Assembly (NCBI GenBank): GCA_019321725.1
Contig: CM033106.1
Span: forward strand, 27,268,118 to 27,332,117
Direction: 5' to 3'
DNA: 64,000 bases
From: Paulownia fortunei
Lineage: Eukaryota > Streptophyta > Magnoliopsida > Lamiales > Paulowniaceae
The notes under the pieces were generated by a model that worked only from the letters and a program-made list of their open reading frames with translations, ran no database searches and was not told the DNA's origin. Position numbers and translations under genes: made by a program. Shown in pieces: positions 1-13,653 of this stretch. Within the stretch, counting starts at the first letter, position 1. Each line of letters begins with the position of its first letter.

Positions 1-2168
1 TTAAAAAATTTATAATACATATTTCAAAAAATTAGATACATGCATAAGTAGAAGAAGTTGGTACTAAAGAACTTTAATAACTTCATGAAACTCTTGGAAA
101 TTTACAAAAGAGAAGTGAACCCTCCTTTGTTTCTTAGTAGCTCATGTGTTCTTTTCCAATATATATTGATTAGTTTTATCATGAAATATTTATTTGTTTT
201 TAGGTTTGCAAAGCTAGATATTCCTTATTCCATGAGTAAAAATATTGACCAACGGAAAAGAATAGTTACAGAAATAACGGGCATGATTCATAAAAGGCCA
301 AATAGATTAAATTAAAAGGGAAAATCATGATGATAGGTCGAAATAAAATTAAAATTTATAAATTAATTTTATGGAGTTTACAAGTCAACATACAAATTCA
401 GTCATAATGCAAAGATTAAACTCATTGAAGTAATACGGTCTCATAATTAAAAGATACGCAATTATTATGCACTTAATTATTTTTAAGTTTTTTTAACTTA
501 AATCTACTTATTTTGAATCTGATTTGAGCGTCGAAAAGTATTGTTTGGACAAATTCTAATATCCCTAACGATTTTTTATGACACACAACACCGATTCACC
601 AAACAACCAACATCCCATAAGAATTCTACAAAAAGATGTGATACCACATCAAGAAACATGACTTTTATATGTGGTATCTACTCTTTCCACGCCAGATAAC
701 ATTAGTTTTGAATTACATAGTGGGATAGATTTTGTTTAGTGCGTGGAGTGTTGGGAGGAGAGAAGGTGTGGCTGGGCCAGTATTACCGTAAATGTAAAGC
801 CACAACCAATGATAAAGTAAGGATAATATGCATGTGTTGAAAACCATATAAGCAAGTGAACATGAAACTAAACCTAGGATGCACGCAAGATGTTTCATCA
901 ACAATACATGTCTTGATAAGGAAGAGTCTGTGGGATTGGATTCCATAACAAATCATGTTAAAATACATCACATGAAATCCTTTTGAATTACAAGTAGATT
1001 CACGTGATTCAACAGTTGTGGATAAGATGAATTCTGACTAACGAATCAGGATTTTCATATTTATACTGGGGATTGAATTAAACAAACGTTACTTTTTAAA
1101 ATGACTCTGCTTCTCTAGAAGTCTAAATGTAGGGGGTGAAAACTGAAATGTCAAACTTTAACAAGTTATGTAAATGATTTTCTACCATTAATTTATCACA
1201 TCCACATCACATACCTCAGCACAAGTTGTGGGATTTGTCGATTGATATCTTATCCAAATAGTGAAATTTTGGCCATTCAATTTATTCGGATTTGCATGCA
1301 TCTATTTCTGTAAGGTTAATAAATCACCTCAAGAGTTGAAAGAATAAATTTTAAATTATTTGATACTCGATTCGAAATCGATAGCTAAAAGCTCACCTGA
1401 ACATAACAAATCAAGTTTGAACATATTTTTTAAAACGATCTGATAAAGTATATAAAATATCAAACTATTCGAAATCGATTCGTGTTCGACTCGATTAAAA
1501 CACGATTTGGTTAATAATCAAATTAAATTTTAACACAAGTTTTAAAACTCAATAAAAATTTAAATAAACTTAAAATATAAAATTTCGACTCGGCTCGATT
1601 TACTCTCTGACTTTCTATTTCTGGATGTGACTAGTAGGTTGATTAGACCAAAAATTTGACCCGCAGGCCCCAAATGTCCACAAACCACATGCAATCATGC
1701 ACTTCCCAGAATTGAGAACAGTGAACACTCCTTGTGCAGACTTTCTGCACCATGAATGTGCATATTTTAACTAATGCTGAAAAAGCAACCATATAATCAA
1801 GAAACATCCAAGTTGCATTGATACAATGCTGCAAAAGAAGATTCTGCCTATATACACTGTACAGTCATATGGTGACGATCCCACGAGCAAGGAGATAAAA
1901 GTTATCCTGAAGGTACATTGACAACAAAAACAATACTACAATTGAGATTCTGCGTTTCAAGTGACTAGAAGCACAGTTGCATTTCTTTACACTCTTCATC
2001 GGAAGCAAAAGCCGGTGTAACAAAACATTTGCGAGCAAAAATTGACAAAAGATATGGTCACTGGCAAGCATGAACTGATGGACAACTAGTTTCCATATAT
2101 AGAGCCGAGGGGGAATGGAGTCAGCTGAGAAACAACAACAAATTCTTACTTGGAAGGAAGATTGTACA
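1..2168. other. Intergenic DNA and 3' flank of the Pumilio gene
   Basis: AT-rich sequence without a supported gene. The stretch next to 2168 is the probable 3' UTR of the minus-strand Pumilio gene. Around 1340-1610 there is a region with repeated degenerate ctcgatt/tcgaaatcga words, of the kind often left by old non-autonomous transposons; I could not find clear ends. A short open frame at 58-315 has no recognisable domain and no gene context. Confidence 0.5.
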
Positions 2169-5100
2169 TCACCTCTTCAAAAGCTTGTGAGAGAAAATCC
2201 TCTTGGAATAGGGACTATTGCGTGAGATTGCCTTGTAGGATTCAATTGCATCAACCAAAGAATTATGGAGTGAACCCTAATTTCAAAAGCAAGGATATCA
2301 AACTTTTCGTAGTTTCATTATGCAAAACAATGTCAAGTTAATGCTCAATTTTGGCTACAGACTAGCAGTTGGAATTAGCAGCTATTTTATTGCCACAGGT
2401 AATCAGCAAATTATGAAACCACTTGGAGGTAATGAAGTTCACAGAGAACTAAATGAGAACAACAGAACAGTTTCCAAGAAATAAATTTGCAGTTATTTCA
2501 TGTTTTAGTAAAAATATTTTTTTCCTGGAGCTGTGTATCATCAAGGTGTGGGAGGGGGAGACAGCGTAATGCTCGGCATATAATCTCTTTCTTCCATAAT
2601 GGTGAAACAGAGCAACTACCCATTGGTGAGAAATAATGGTGGTTCCAGAGTAAAGCAAAATAAATCATCTTATTTAATCCATAAAATGGTGGTTTCCAGC
2701 GTAAGTGCAAGTTACATATGATGTAATCCATTGCTTCCAATAGAAACTTGCACTCAGGTTAATTAAAGAGTAATTTGTCCGAAACCTAATGATTAGCACC
2801 AAAAGACCAAAGAATAGCATACCTCAGAAACACGAAGAGCTGTTTGAACAACATAATTTGCATGTGGGTCCTGAAGCAACTGCTCAAAGTAAGTGGCAGA
2901 GAGCAATTCGTAGATGATCTTTGACCGGGCATCATCATCACATACCACAAGACATTTTTCAACAACATGGCTACTAAACTTTTGTCTGGAGAGATGCACA
3001 TAGTTACCCTCAAACTGAGATGTCAACTTGGACGTGGCAGATGGGATCTTAAGCTCCAAAATAAACTGAACAACATAATTTCTGCATGCAAAATGATTTC
3101 GTCCTTCAGGAAATATTATTATGCATAGAAAATCCACAAGAACTGAAAAGCACACAGGTTGGAAAAAAAGTAACTGCGGCAATAATCTAGGTATTTTATG
3201 CACAGTTTTGGCCATCAACTACAATTTGACAGAAATAAGGAAAAAAATGAACTATTATCAATGCCTTACAAAAATCAAGGAAATAGATAAGGACCATTAT
3301 TCATGAAAAATATGAGACTGCTCGCTCCCTGGGTTGGCCTAGGAAAAACTATTCCAGTTATTAACTTGACTAGAGAGCAAGGATATGTTTACTTCAGCAT
3401 ATTATTTTAACAAGATTCCTGAGCTTGTGAATGAAAAACATAATTCAATCAGGTTTCTTTAGTTGCATATATGTCATGCTGTAAAACAATTTCACATTGA
3501 TTAATTAAAAGTTTTAAGTACAGAAGATCAATCTATTAACAAGAAGTGTGAAAATTGTACCAGTAAACACTCAAATGGACTAAAAATTAAAAATGGATAA
3601 CATATATTCCAATGGCTTGGTTACCCAAATGCATCTTGAGCAAGCAAAAGTCCATTTGCTGAAATCTCTGCAACCAAATTTTCCCGAAGCTCTCCAGTGG
3701 AATGGCTGATGCAACGCTGCAGAACACAGCATCCATGCTGGTGCGTTGCAATATCAACACAGTACTTTGCAGCAGCAACAAAAATGAACTGCAAATGCGG
3801 TACATATAGTAAAATAAGAGTTGAACAGCTTAAAGTAAAACAAGAAAAGTCTGTGCCCCGTGATACTGAAGAGAGCACGTGCTACTATTTTCCATTGGTT
3901 GGCCAACTGAATGTGGCTTTTCTACATTAACCATATGGTTCTTGAGAACCAGTGTCAATGAAGTGAGAATATTTTATATGTAATAATACAACATTGTGCT
4001 AAGATGTTTAAGTATGGAACCAATCCCTTTTTAACATTTTGCAGACTAAAGCAACTAGAGAAACTACGATCAGACTAATGAGAACTAGAGCAGACAGAAA
4101 GCCACAATTGGGCTTTGATCCTCTTTTGGACCAGACAAGACTGGTGCCGCATCTCAAGTTCACTTCGAACAGGAGACAGTAAATTTTTATCCAAAACACA
4201 CAAAGGAGCTGACAGTTTTCTACAAGGTAGAGCAACTGGCTCCTCTGCCAATACTGACCAGAAGAATCTGGCATATGGCAGCATGGAGTTCCAGTTCAAA
4301 ATTCCCTTTCATGTTGCAAATCAGTTTTGAGTCAATGTTGAAAAAGCTTCCATTTCACAAATTTATATTTTTATTCTTGTTAGTTATGATGTCTTAGTTG
4401 ACACTAAAGACATTAGAAAATTCCCAATGTATTTGAGTTCAGAAATTTGACATTTTACCCACATAAATAGTAGCAAAAATGAGAATCACAATACACTATT
4501 AGTATTCAGCATTTAAAATTTGGCATCTTATAGCAGAATGCGATATGTGTCGCACAAACTCAAAATAGCTTCTAAGTAATGGGACCATGAACATTTATAT
4601 CCTCCTTTTATGTAGCTTATGGCCATTCGAAATGGAAACATCAGCAACAGGAAAACTTGTAGCTTCATTTCTAGGACCATACCTCTTCTGAACACCAAAG
4701 AGCTTGGAGTGTTCATTGTAAGCACAAGATAACACAGAGTCACCTTTTGCTTGAAAAATGGAAAAAAACTAAATTTCCTCTCAGGAAATAACCTCATCAA
4801 GAAGATGATACCCAGTGACTGAAAATAAATACTATCATGGCAATTCATGCAAAGAAAGGTAAAGTACAACTAACCCTTTTCAAATTCCAAGTTGCAGGGA
4901 GATTTGGCAGCGAAATATATGAAAACTTCTCAAGATGTGGAGTCCAAGAGAAAGTTCAAGAAGAAAAATGAGTCTACAGACAAATTCAGTAACTCTAAAT
5001 TTCTAAGGCAGTAGGTATGCGAGCTACAACCACTATTGTTAACATAGTTTCTGGCTAACATACATTTTAGAAAAGCAACTTTCCAGAAATATCAGGCACA

Positions 5101-8100
5101 ACTAAGACAATTACAAAAAATGGCATACACCAGAAGACCAGGGGTATACTTTAAGATGCAGTAGCTTCGAACTTAAACATCAGCTTATTTGTTTGTTAAT
5201 TTACATTAATATGAGCCAGCATAAGAACATCTAAATGATAAGCCCACGAGATGATGATGATGATTCACCAAATAAGGATTAGCATGTAACTAGGTGAAAC
5301 CCTGATGAGAGTAGTAAATATCCTCGCTGATGGCAATCCCCAGGAGAGTGATAATTGTGGGAAAGCCATCTAGTTTTAAATAGTCAAGGAACACATATCG
5401 AGATCACTGCTGCAGAGCAAAGTTGAAAGAATAGTTGTTATTGACTTGTGGCTCTGTAAACAAAAGAAAAAAGATGCATGTGTGCTCTAAAAGACTAGCA
5501 ATGTCATTCCTAATAGTGTCACCTATTTGAATGTTTTCTATAAAGTTTCAGAAACCATTTCTTTCTATTTAAATTGCAGAAACTTGTTCTAATATATAGT
5601 ACAGAGTGTTTTACTAGGCAATAGAGTCACATTTGAAAGCAGATAAAACTTTGGTGTAGCAAAGCATTTTCACATCTAAATCAGTAATACCTAAACGTGA
5701 ATTGTAATACATCTTTAAATGAGTACTGAGGACAACAACTAAACATATGGCTGCAGTCATCATTATCCTGTGAATTAAAGTAGGTTTAAAAGATTGTATG
5801 AAGAAAGAGGGAGAGGTAGAGTGAGCTGATGACCATTTAACAACATTAACCATAGCCATTCATCGTATTGGAGAAGATAACAGAAAGTGACAGCTAAAAC
5901 CAAATTTGAGGTGCAAGTGGATCATAATGCAAGATGCTATTCCTCTTGCTCAATTGTACATAAGTTTGAATCATCATAATAGCTTAAATGACTTCAATAC
6001 TATTCATAAAAAAATAAATAATTACAAAATGATGTAGGAAACAAGCTACATAAAACGCTATGACATAATGGAGATCCACTCAGTATGGAGGCGATGGCGT
6101 GATGCCTAACTATGACAGGTATTTCTAACGTCACCGAGAAAATAGCAACACAAGCAATGTGATAAATTGATGGCTGTATTGCATCATCAAAAACCATTGG
6201 AGTTCAAGAAAGATTTACAAGAATACTAATTACCTTACTATCTTCTGTGGTAAAGCATTGCAAGCACCGCTGAACAACGTGATTACCATTTAAGTCTTTG
6301 ATGAGGGCAAGAAAACCAGGTTCAAGGGCTGAAATAACAAGCGATATCTGCTGCCTTGTTTTAAGTGTTTCAATCAACTTCTGGACCACCCGAGTGCTGA
6401 TACAAAAAGTAAAAATGTTAAATGGACCTGCACTCTAGTAAGGGAAGGCAAAATGTGATGAACATACCCATGTGTGTTTAGGGAGATCCTAACAAGCTCC
6501 CCTGGCTCCTCAGTCACCCTCAGCAATATGTGCATTCTCTGCTCTTCATGGCAAACTTCCAACAATTTTTGCATGAGATAATTTCCAAACGGATTCATCA
6601 TAAGTTCAACTACATGATCAATTATCTCATTGAATATTATCTGCACATCTTGAGAAGTTCCTTCATCAAACATCCTTTGCAAGAATCTGCAACCATGTTG
6701 ATCCTTTGCAATGTGATGTATATATCCTTGAGCTTCTGCAAGAGAGCTACACTTTGACGGCAGGGAGAAAGGAAAAAACATCTTTGGACTCTGGCAACCA
6801 TCATAGACTGCAGCAACGTGGAGATGGCCATCTAGCTGCGACCTCTGTTCTTGAGGCTTGCCAGCACCACTCTCATGATGAAGACCCTTCAAATTGTGTC
6901 CCCTCGAACGTGCATGTCCTCTATTCATCCCATAATTGATACCTTCCCCCTGAATGATCAAACTATCCTCCCTGGTAAAGGCTTCAATACTCCCTTGAGG
7001 CACTCTAACCTGGAGGGGTACTTTGTTTCTTCCACTAGGCACTGATGGCTGGCACTGAGGTAAATTTTCTTCTTTATAATGAGGCGTCAGGCGTGCGAAT
7101 TGAACCACATTAGGTGAATAAAATGCATCCCTAGCTTCAATTAGATTCATCCCATTTCGCGAAGCATAGAAAAAAGTATCACCAACTGAAGGCCTATTTA
7201 AAGTGGAGGATACATCCGATACCACAAATCCCATTGGAAAATTGTTGTTGGCATACACGTTAGTTCTATAAAATTGACGACTCAATGCAGAGTTGCCAAA
7301 ATCTGATCGAGAAAACATTCCGTCTGATTGACTAGGTGAATACCGTGATCTTGATAAATTAGCAATTCTCTGATCATGCTGCATTTCCACCAATGCAGAA
7401 CCAGCCTCCCCCTCAAAATTCACAGGTCCTCTAGGAACAGAGAGATTGAATCCTCCACAATCCGAAATACCCTTCCTATAATTATCAGATGCTCCATATT
7501 TCTCAAGATTCATCAGGATAGCCCCATTTGGAGATCGATTACAAGATTGGACACCATTTGGGAACTCCGGAACACACTCTTGCTCATCACTAATGTACAT
7601 TTTACTAAAATTTCTAGGCAAATTAAAATCATCAAACACGTTGCTGTCATTATCCTTCTTGAAATCCAACCAAAATCCATTCCCAGAAATCAAGTGGGTT
7701 TTGGGCACTTCAAATTGCGGTGGGGATGGCGATCCAATATCCGACAGTGAACGCCCACCACCGGAGAACAAACTTGAGGAAGAGCCATCAGATTGTAAAG
7801 AAAGCCCACTCACAGGGGAAGATGCACATGCATACTTATGCTTCAAAAGTTCATCACCATACATACCATGAACATGACCTTCACCATGGCCATGGCCGTG
7901 ACCATGACCATTCATTTTTCGAGCCACACATGATGCATGACCATAACCATGATCAACAAGATTATTGTGTTGATGATGGGCATCGCCGAGTGTAGGATGA
8001 AGATTCAATGATGATGTTGCATGAGGGATCTCACCCAGTAACATTTCTAACTCATCATCATCCTTCATGTTTTCTACAGCCTTCTTCTCAATCTTCACTC

Positions 8101-8110
8101 CCTCAAACAT
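2169..8110 (-). CDS. PUM: Pumilio/PUF family RNA-binding protein (APUM12-like)
   Basis: Pumilio proteins bind UGUA-type elements in mRNA 3' UTRs and act in the cytoplasm on translation and mRNA decay. Coding exons on the minus strand: 8110-6468, 6396-6234, 3788-3625, 3081-2823, 2276-2169. All junctions are GT-AG and the sum is 2337 nt, giving 778 aa and a TGA stop. The Pumilio homology domain spans about residues 454-778 with eight PUF repeats. Base-recognition cores in order: HGCRFLQ, FGNYLMQ, HGTRVVQ, NGNHVVQ, HGCCVLQ, FGNYVVQ, FSSHVVE, HANYVVQ. By the PUF code these predict a UGUAUAUA-like target. The N-terminal 450 residues are low complexity, with a His-Gly run at about 68-82 (HGHGHGHGEGHVHG). 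The start at 8110 (MFEGVKIEK) is chosen because a pyrimidine tract and CAG acceptor lie just upstream; MKDDDELEM at 8068 is the alternative. Intron 2 is 2.4 kb. Family assignment is firm; the exact paralogue is inferred. Confidence 0.95.
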
Positions 8111-8135
8111 CAAAAGACAAAACAAACAACAAAAG

Positions 8136-8269
8136 CTGAAACAGAAACAGAAAAACCAAGAAAAAAAGTACAACACAGGATTTCACAACAAAGGCAGTGG
8201 AAATAATGCTATAATCAAAATACCCACATCAGAGAAACGATCAAGCAACGAGAACCCATGAGGGATTAC
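8136..8269 (-). other. Probable 5' UTR intron of the Pumilio gene
   Basis: On the minus strand a donor (ATCG/GTAATCC, exon end at 8270) and a pyrimidine-rich acceptor ending in TTTCAG at 8136 bracket 134 bp. The putative second leader exon begins at 8135, 25 bp before the ATG at 8110. This is inferred from splice-site consensus only; without splicing the upstream frame would add a hydrophobic, Phe/Cys-rich N-terminus that looks like translated pyrimidine tract. Confidence 0.5.
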
Positions 8270-8584
8270 CGATTTTTAGCATCTGGGTTGGTCTCAGTCC
8301 TAATGATAAATATGGGAAAGTGGGGTCTTGGGATGGTGAAATTTCAAAAGCATTTCATTTTGTTTTCGTTTCAAAAACCAAAAAAAAAAAAAAGATTTCC
8401 TTTCACTTTTTTTTTTCCTTTTTTTAGCTCATTTGGGTTTTGGGTTTTTTTTTGGAAAAGAGTTGGTGAAGCATGCAAAGATGAATGGATTGCATATATG
8501 GTTTAAATACATGTACTGTATATATTATACACATACACACACTCTGGTACAGTCTCACGCCATTAAAGCTGGAGAAAAGGAACA

Positions 8585-8654
8585 GTCTCTCTCTCTCTCG
8601 TCACTCTCTTTCTCTCTCTAATTCTTGCTCCCTGCATACACAGGTGTATATATA
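8585..8654 (-). promoter_or_regulatory. TATA box and GA-rich leader of the Pumilio gene
   Basis: Read on the minus strand, CTATATATACACC (TATA core at 8654-8647) is followed about 25-60 bp downstream by a GA-rich tract (8620-8585, CT-rich on the plus strand). TATA followed by a GA/CT-rich leader is a common plant core-promoter layout, which places the transcription start near 8620. No transcript evidence is available here. Confidence 0.55.
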
Positions 8655-10016
8655 GAGACAGAAAAAAAAAATTGATTGAAAAAACAAAATTGAAAAATAC
8701 ACTGAGCTGGCGGCACTCGCAGACACTGCTACACTCTTTTCATCAAACGTTGTACATGATAAATGGAACAAAAATTAATTGGTGTTTTATATTTTAAATT
8801 AATTTATATGCATGTTTTTCTACAATAATGAAAAATAATGATGAGATGAAAAACATAATTAAGTCCAAAATCATCCTGCAGAAAGCGTATAGAACACGTT
8901 TAAAAGTCGTCAGTGTCACACACCATCATTTTACCCCAACTTTTTTAAATTCTAATTTTCCAAATATTTGTAGATTTTTCAATAAAGTTTTTGTTAGTGT
9001 TAATATAATTAGCACGTTCAACAGGCCTTAACAAACTTCCCATTTCTCTCCACATTTAACGGCTGGATATCTTTATGGGATTTTAATTTATTTCAAATTG
9101 ACTAAAAACACCCTCCCTATTCTCATACCTTTTAATTTAATACCAATAAATTTGAGATGGAAGTATTGACACCATTATTGAGAATCTTTTAAATGTTTAT
9201 TTGACCATTTCTGTTTAGTACATAGTACTATCTCTCCAACTTTGAATGTATTGACATGAAATTTTAAATCATAATTAAAACAAAAAACAAAATTTTTGGA
9301 CATTTTTACCGTTTTAACATTACAGTAATAATTAAGAATTGATATTATCAAATCAATACTTATAGCATGTGTTTTTTCGTTATATATATATATTACTTTA
9401 TGAAATATAGTATAATATGTGAATTTCGAATATATATATATATATATATATATGAGTTTTCAATTGTAGGCAAAAGGAATATCTTATGTTTTTTCAGTAT
9501 TATTACTTAAGAATTCATCAATTAATTATCAAAGACTTTAAAAACACTAAGAAAGGGAAAAAGTAATAGGTTAATAAATTGCTTGATTGTGAAGTATCAT
9601 ATGGAATCAGGCTAAGTGGAAAATGTGTTGGTTTTTCTTTCTTTCTTTCTTTCAATTTTTTTTTTTTTTTTTTTTGGGAAAAACCTATCATAGTTTATGT
9701 GAATTATATTTTGACTATTCCACAAGTTTTGTTTCAGTGAAATAAGCCAATAAGGTAAAATCATAGACTTCATGGACCATATTGTGTCACAATCCAAGTC
9801 ATTATCAATAGGGCATTATGGTTTTTGCCAGGTCATTTCAGACCCCCAAAAATGGTTTGGTGCTAAGGGGCTTTGTACATGTAAAAACCATACATATTAT
9901 GCTTTTATGTCTATGTTACATTCTTATTTGCTTTCTATTTATGGATACAAGAGTGGTTGAAGGAAAAAGGGTTTTGCTCACTATGTGAAGGGGAATCCCA
10001 TTCCATTATTCAACAT

Positions 10017-10074
10017 TTCAAGACAAAGTTTATATAGTAGGATAATTTTCAAGACAAAGTTTATATAGTAGGAT
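10017..10074. repeat. Two-copy 27-bp tandem repeat
   Basis: The 27-bp word beginning ttcaagacaaagtttatata occurs at 10017-10043 and identically at 10048-10074, a 31-bp period. The perfect identity indicates a recent local duplication in non-coding DNA. Confidence 0.9.
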
Positions 10075-11373
10075 TGTAAGAATACAATAATATAATTATA
10101 AGGTGTGTCTTATAGTAAGTGATGGTATGTAACGTATTTTCTTATATGCGTTCGTAAAATAATATTTTAAATAATTTTATCGTTAGATCTGATTATTACA
10201 ATCTTATAAAAGATGTTAAATATTATTATATATCGTAATTGTGCATATGTTATTCTTGTTTCCCTCTTGAAATTTGACATACATTTTTTGATCACAATAA
10301 GGTTATTGGAGTTGGATAAGCCCAATGTAATAGGAAATGTACATGAATTTTTCAACCATGTTGAGTAGAAGGGCATTGAAAAAAGTTATCTAAAGAGGTG
10401 GAAATAAAAAAAAAAAAGAATAATTTGGTAATAATTAATTTAATTTTCAGATTTTAAGATACATAATTATGCTATTCAACAATTAAAAAAAAATTGGAAT
10501 TTGGACAAATATCTTTTTATTGTTTCTTAACCACCACGTGTCCATCCCATAGGTGCTGTGCTTTACAATTGAGCAAACTGAGGTGAGAAAATCCTCATCT
10601 TTTGGGTTGATTAGTATTAATCAGATCTCACACTCTAACCAACTTATTTGTTTCAATATCATGATGATTTCCATAGTATATGTAATTAATTTATTAAAAT
10701 GATAATTAATAATAACAGTATAATTATGTATTTATTGGTATAAATAATAGTGTAATGCACTAATTTTAAGAAAATATTTAAAATTATTTTGCTCGACGTA
10801 AGTTGGGATGCTCACAATATTTATTTTATTTACTTTGTTATTTTTTCCCAGTACAACAATTAGGGTTTTAGATATATTATACCTTATGGACAATGCAATG
10901 TATGTATGGATAATGTATAAATACTAATTTCTTATGAAATGGGGCACTAAAATACTTATCTATGAAGCACCAAGAGTATATTGCATCAAGTCCAACCGAA
11001 CAATAAATTTTGTGTAAAAACTATTGTACGAATGTATCATGCTTTATCATTAATATTTGAACCCGAATTTACTCCAATTACACGATGATTCTTGTTATGA
11101 ACTGATTTGAATTGAGTTCATAGCCCATTTTAACATTTAGGACTATAAAGAACAATCTAATAGAAATCCCATGATATAAAATAATCTAGGAAAATGTAGG
11201 ACACTCTGAAAAATATTAGCTAAATTTATAGTTCAAATAAATCATTTTTTTTATTTTTTCTGTAATTCATGCCAATTTTCACTACTAGCAACTGCTAAAG
11301 CAAACTTTATAGCATCTAATAGGGGTTTTCTTTACAAATATTTCTTATTTTCTACTAATTTTGATATCGAAAA

Positions 11374-11559
11374 TCATACAGGGATCCAAACCCCCAATGC
11401 CTCTATCCATCCCCTAGAATAAATAACAAAATGCAAATCCTTATTTTTCTGTCCGTCAATATGAAGAAACGCTCTCTTCGCCCGATCTATCCGGTATAGA
11501 GTCTTCTTATTTACCTGACATATAACCTCACCCTTCTCTAACCGATACCAATGGATCAT
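11374..11559 (-). other. Unrecognised 61-codon open frame, possible gene relic
   Basis: The frame encodes a well-mixed, basic peptide (begins MIHWYRLEKGEVICQ, ends WIEALGVWIPV) whose composition is more protein-like than neighbouring frames. The open frame extends upstream with a VRLGDRNE sequence after an A-run. I do not recognise a domain. It might be a fragment of an organellar or transposon-borne gene, but I cannot support any specific source. No promoter or splice structure is evident. Confidence 0.2.
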
Positions 11560-13653
11560 TTCATTTCTATCCCCTAATCTGACCTTTTTTTTAAACTTAA
11601 TGTGTATCTATCTAATTATCAATCAATATCTTGATATAATGATACACAATATCATTTCATGAAAAAGATAGTATTCATATTGTATTTATAATTGTTAACA
11701 AACATGCATTCATTAACTAAAATTATGTATAAATTGGGTCATTAGTACTTAATGGTACTTGGTTGGTAATGGAATTATCCTTTACTTAAGGACTGCCAAA
11801 GGGCAAGATTATGTACATAAGCTGTTATATTATTACATTAAGAATTCCAAAAAATTCTATTTTTAATATTGCAAAAACAAAGCTTGTATTAGACATGCAT
11901 TAGCCTGCTGCCAACAAGAAGCTTCAAAAATCATTCCACTGATGATTTTGTCTGAATATACACACTTCAAAAGACAACATGGTCCAAGTTGCTTTCTTCT
12001 GCCATTTGAATGGCCACCATCATGTATTTAGCATGCCCTACAACATTTTAGAGCCTGTTTTGTCTCATTTTCAAACAACATTTTCTCATTTTACTATCTG
12101 AAATTCTGTTTTATCAAAATTTATTAAAAATATACACTTATTTTTATTTTTTAGATTTTTTTTTATCAAAATTAGAAATGAAAATACACATTCCAAACGT
12201 ATTTTTAGACCTATTAATATTTCATATCTTTTTATTTCATGCAAAAAATATCATAAAAGGAATACATTTTTATTTTTAAACCTATATAATCAATATAGAT
12301 ATATGAATAATCCAAATATATAACTTTTGGTACATGAAAATATTTTCAACCCTAAAAATATTAAAAATATAAAAATAAAATTGAAAATAAAACCAACGGA
12401 TACTAAGGTATGCTAGGGTTGGGGGTGGATGTTTCCTGACATTGATGGGTGGGTAGTATAACATTTCTCGATGAAAATGGTATTAAGTAGGTTTTGAAAA
12501 AAAACAAATAAAAGTTCTCTTTTTTAATATTTTTTTTCAACTAACCAAAAAAATTAAGTGGAATAAAAGGGTTATTATTATTATTATTTTCAAATTTAAT
12601 GCAAGTTATAATAGGAAGGAACTAAACATGCCCAATAATAATTGATTGGTTTCACTGGAGGGACGTCCCAGAAACTATAGGGTGTTTAGTTAATGTTAAA
12701 GGAAATATGTATTAAGTTTTTATACTTATAAAATGTTAAATTTTATTTTAAAAAAAAATTATTTGTACAAAAAGCAAGTTCTAAAATTGGGTAATAGATT
12801 TTTTTCAATAAAAAATATAATAAAGTAATTTAATTGATCGAATTAAAGCTAAAAGAAATGGGGGCTCATTATTTTTTTTTTAAAAAAGTCTAACAACTCT
12901 TGAATATTTTGTTCTTTAAAATCACTTAGTCTTTAAAAAATATTTTGTAGCACACTTTACAACCACCTATATAAACAAAAATTTAACAATTCCATATTAA
13001 AATAACCATTGTAAAATTGGAAATTACCATTTGAAGTTATAATGCCTTTCCATTTATTTGCTTCTAGCATTTCCTTGTTTTGAAAAGCAAGGGAAAAGCT
13101 ACAAGATATACCCACTAAAGAATTATATAGCTTTAAGCTAAAGGGAAAAAGGGCACACCCAACCAAGCTCCAGCAAGAAAGATTGTTAACACAATTTGAT
13201 TCCTCAAATTGATATGTAAAGTCAATTCAACTTTAAAAGTATTCACAAATTTCAAATCAAATTTGGAGATATTAATTAAATTTCGAAGAAAATTGGGGTT
13301 AAATTTTTAAATAGTTTTCATGTTATTAAAATCATATTTACAAATACAATTAAGATGCTCGGGAGAATCAGTTTAATACTTCACATATATTTTAAAATAA
13401 AAAATAAAAAATAAAAAATAAATAATAATTTACATAATGAAAAATTTTCGTTGGAATCCAATTTTATTAAGCTCAATAAAAAATATAAAAGAAATAAAAA
13501 AAAAACATAATAATAAGAAAAGAATAACAAGAATAACAAGAAAACACAAGAATAAAGAGCTTCCTGGAACAGTCCACGTCTGATACCACGCTTTTAGTGA
13601 TTAATAATTCAGAACTATGCCAATCAATAATTGCGTGAGAGGCAAAAAAGACA

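Larger units (their letters stand above)
8660..13653. other. Long AT-rich intergenic region
   Basis: Five kilobases between the divergently transcribed Pumilio gene and the coiled-coil gene. It holds simple TA repeats (around 9382-9452), poly-T (around 9655-9675), a short direct repeat at 10017-10074 and one 61-codon minus-strand frame at 11374-11559. I see no supported gene, structural RNA or intact mobile element. The last few hundred bases should contain the promoter and leader of the gene starting at 13654, but no clear TATA box stands out. Confidence 0.55.

Noticed and set aside
7376..7995. Plus-strand frames of 91-124 codons
   Set aside because: They are antisense shadows of the long first exon of the Pumilio gene, including the His-Gly repeat read backwards.
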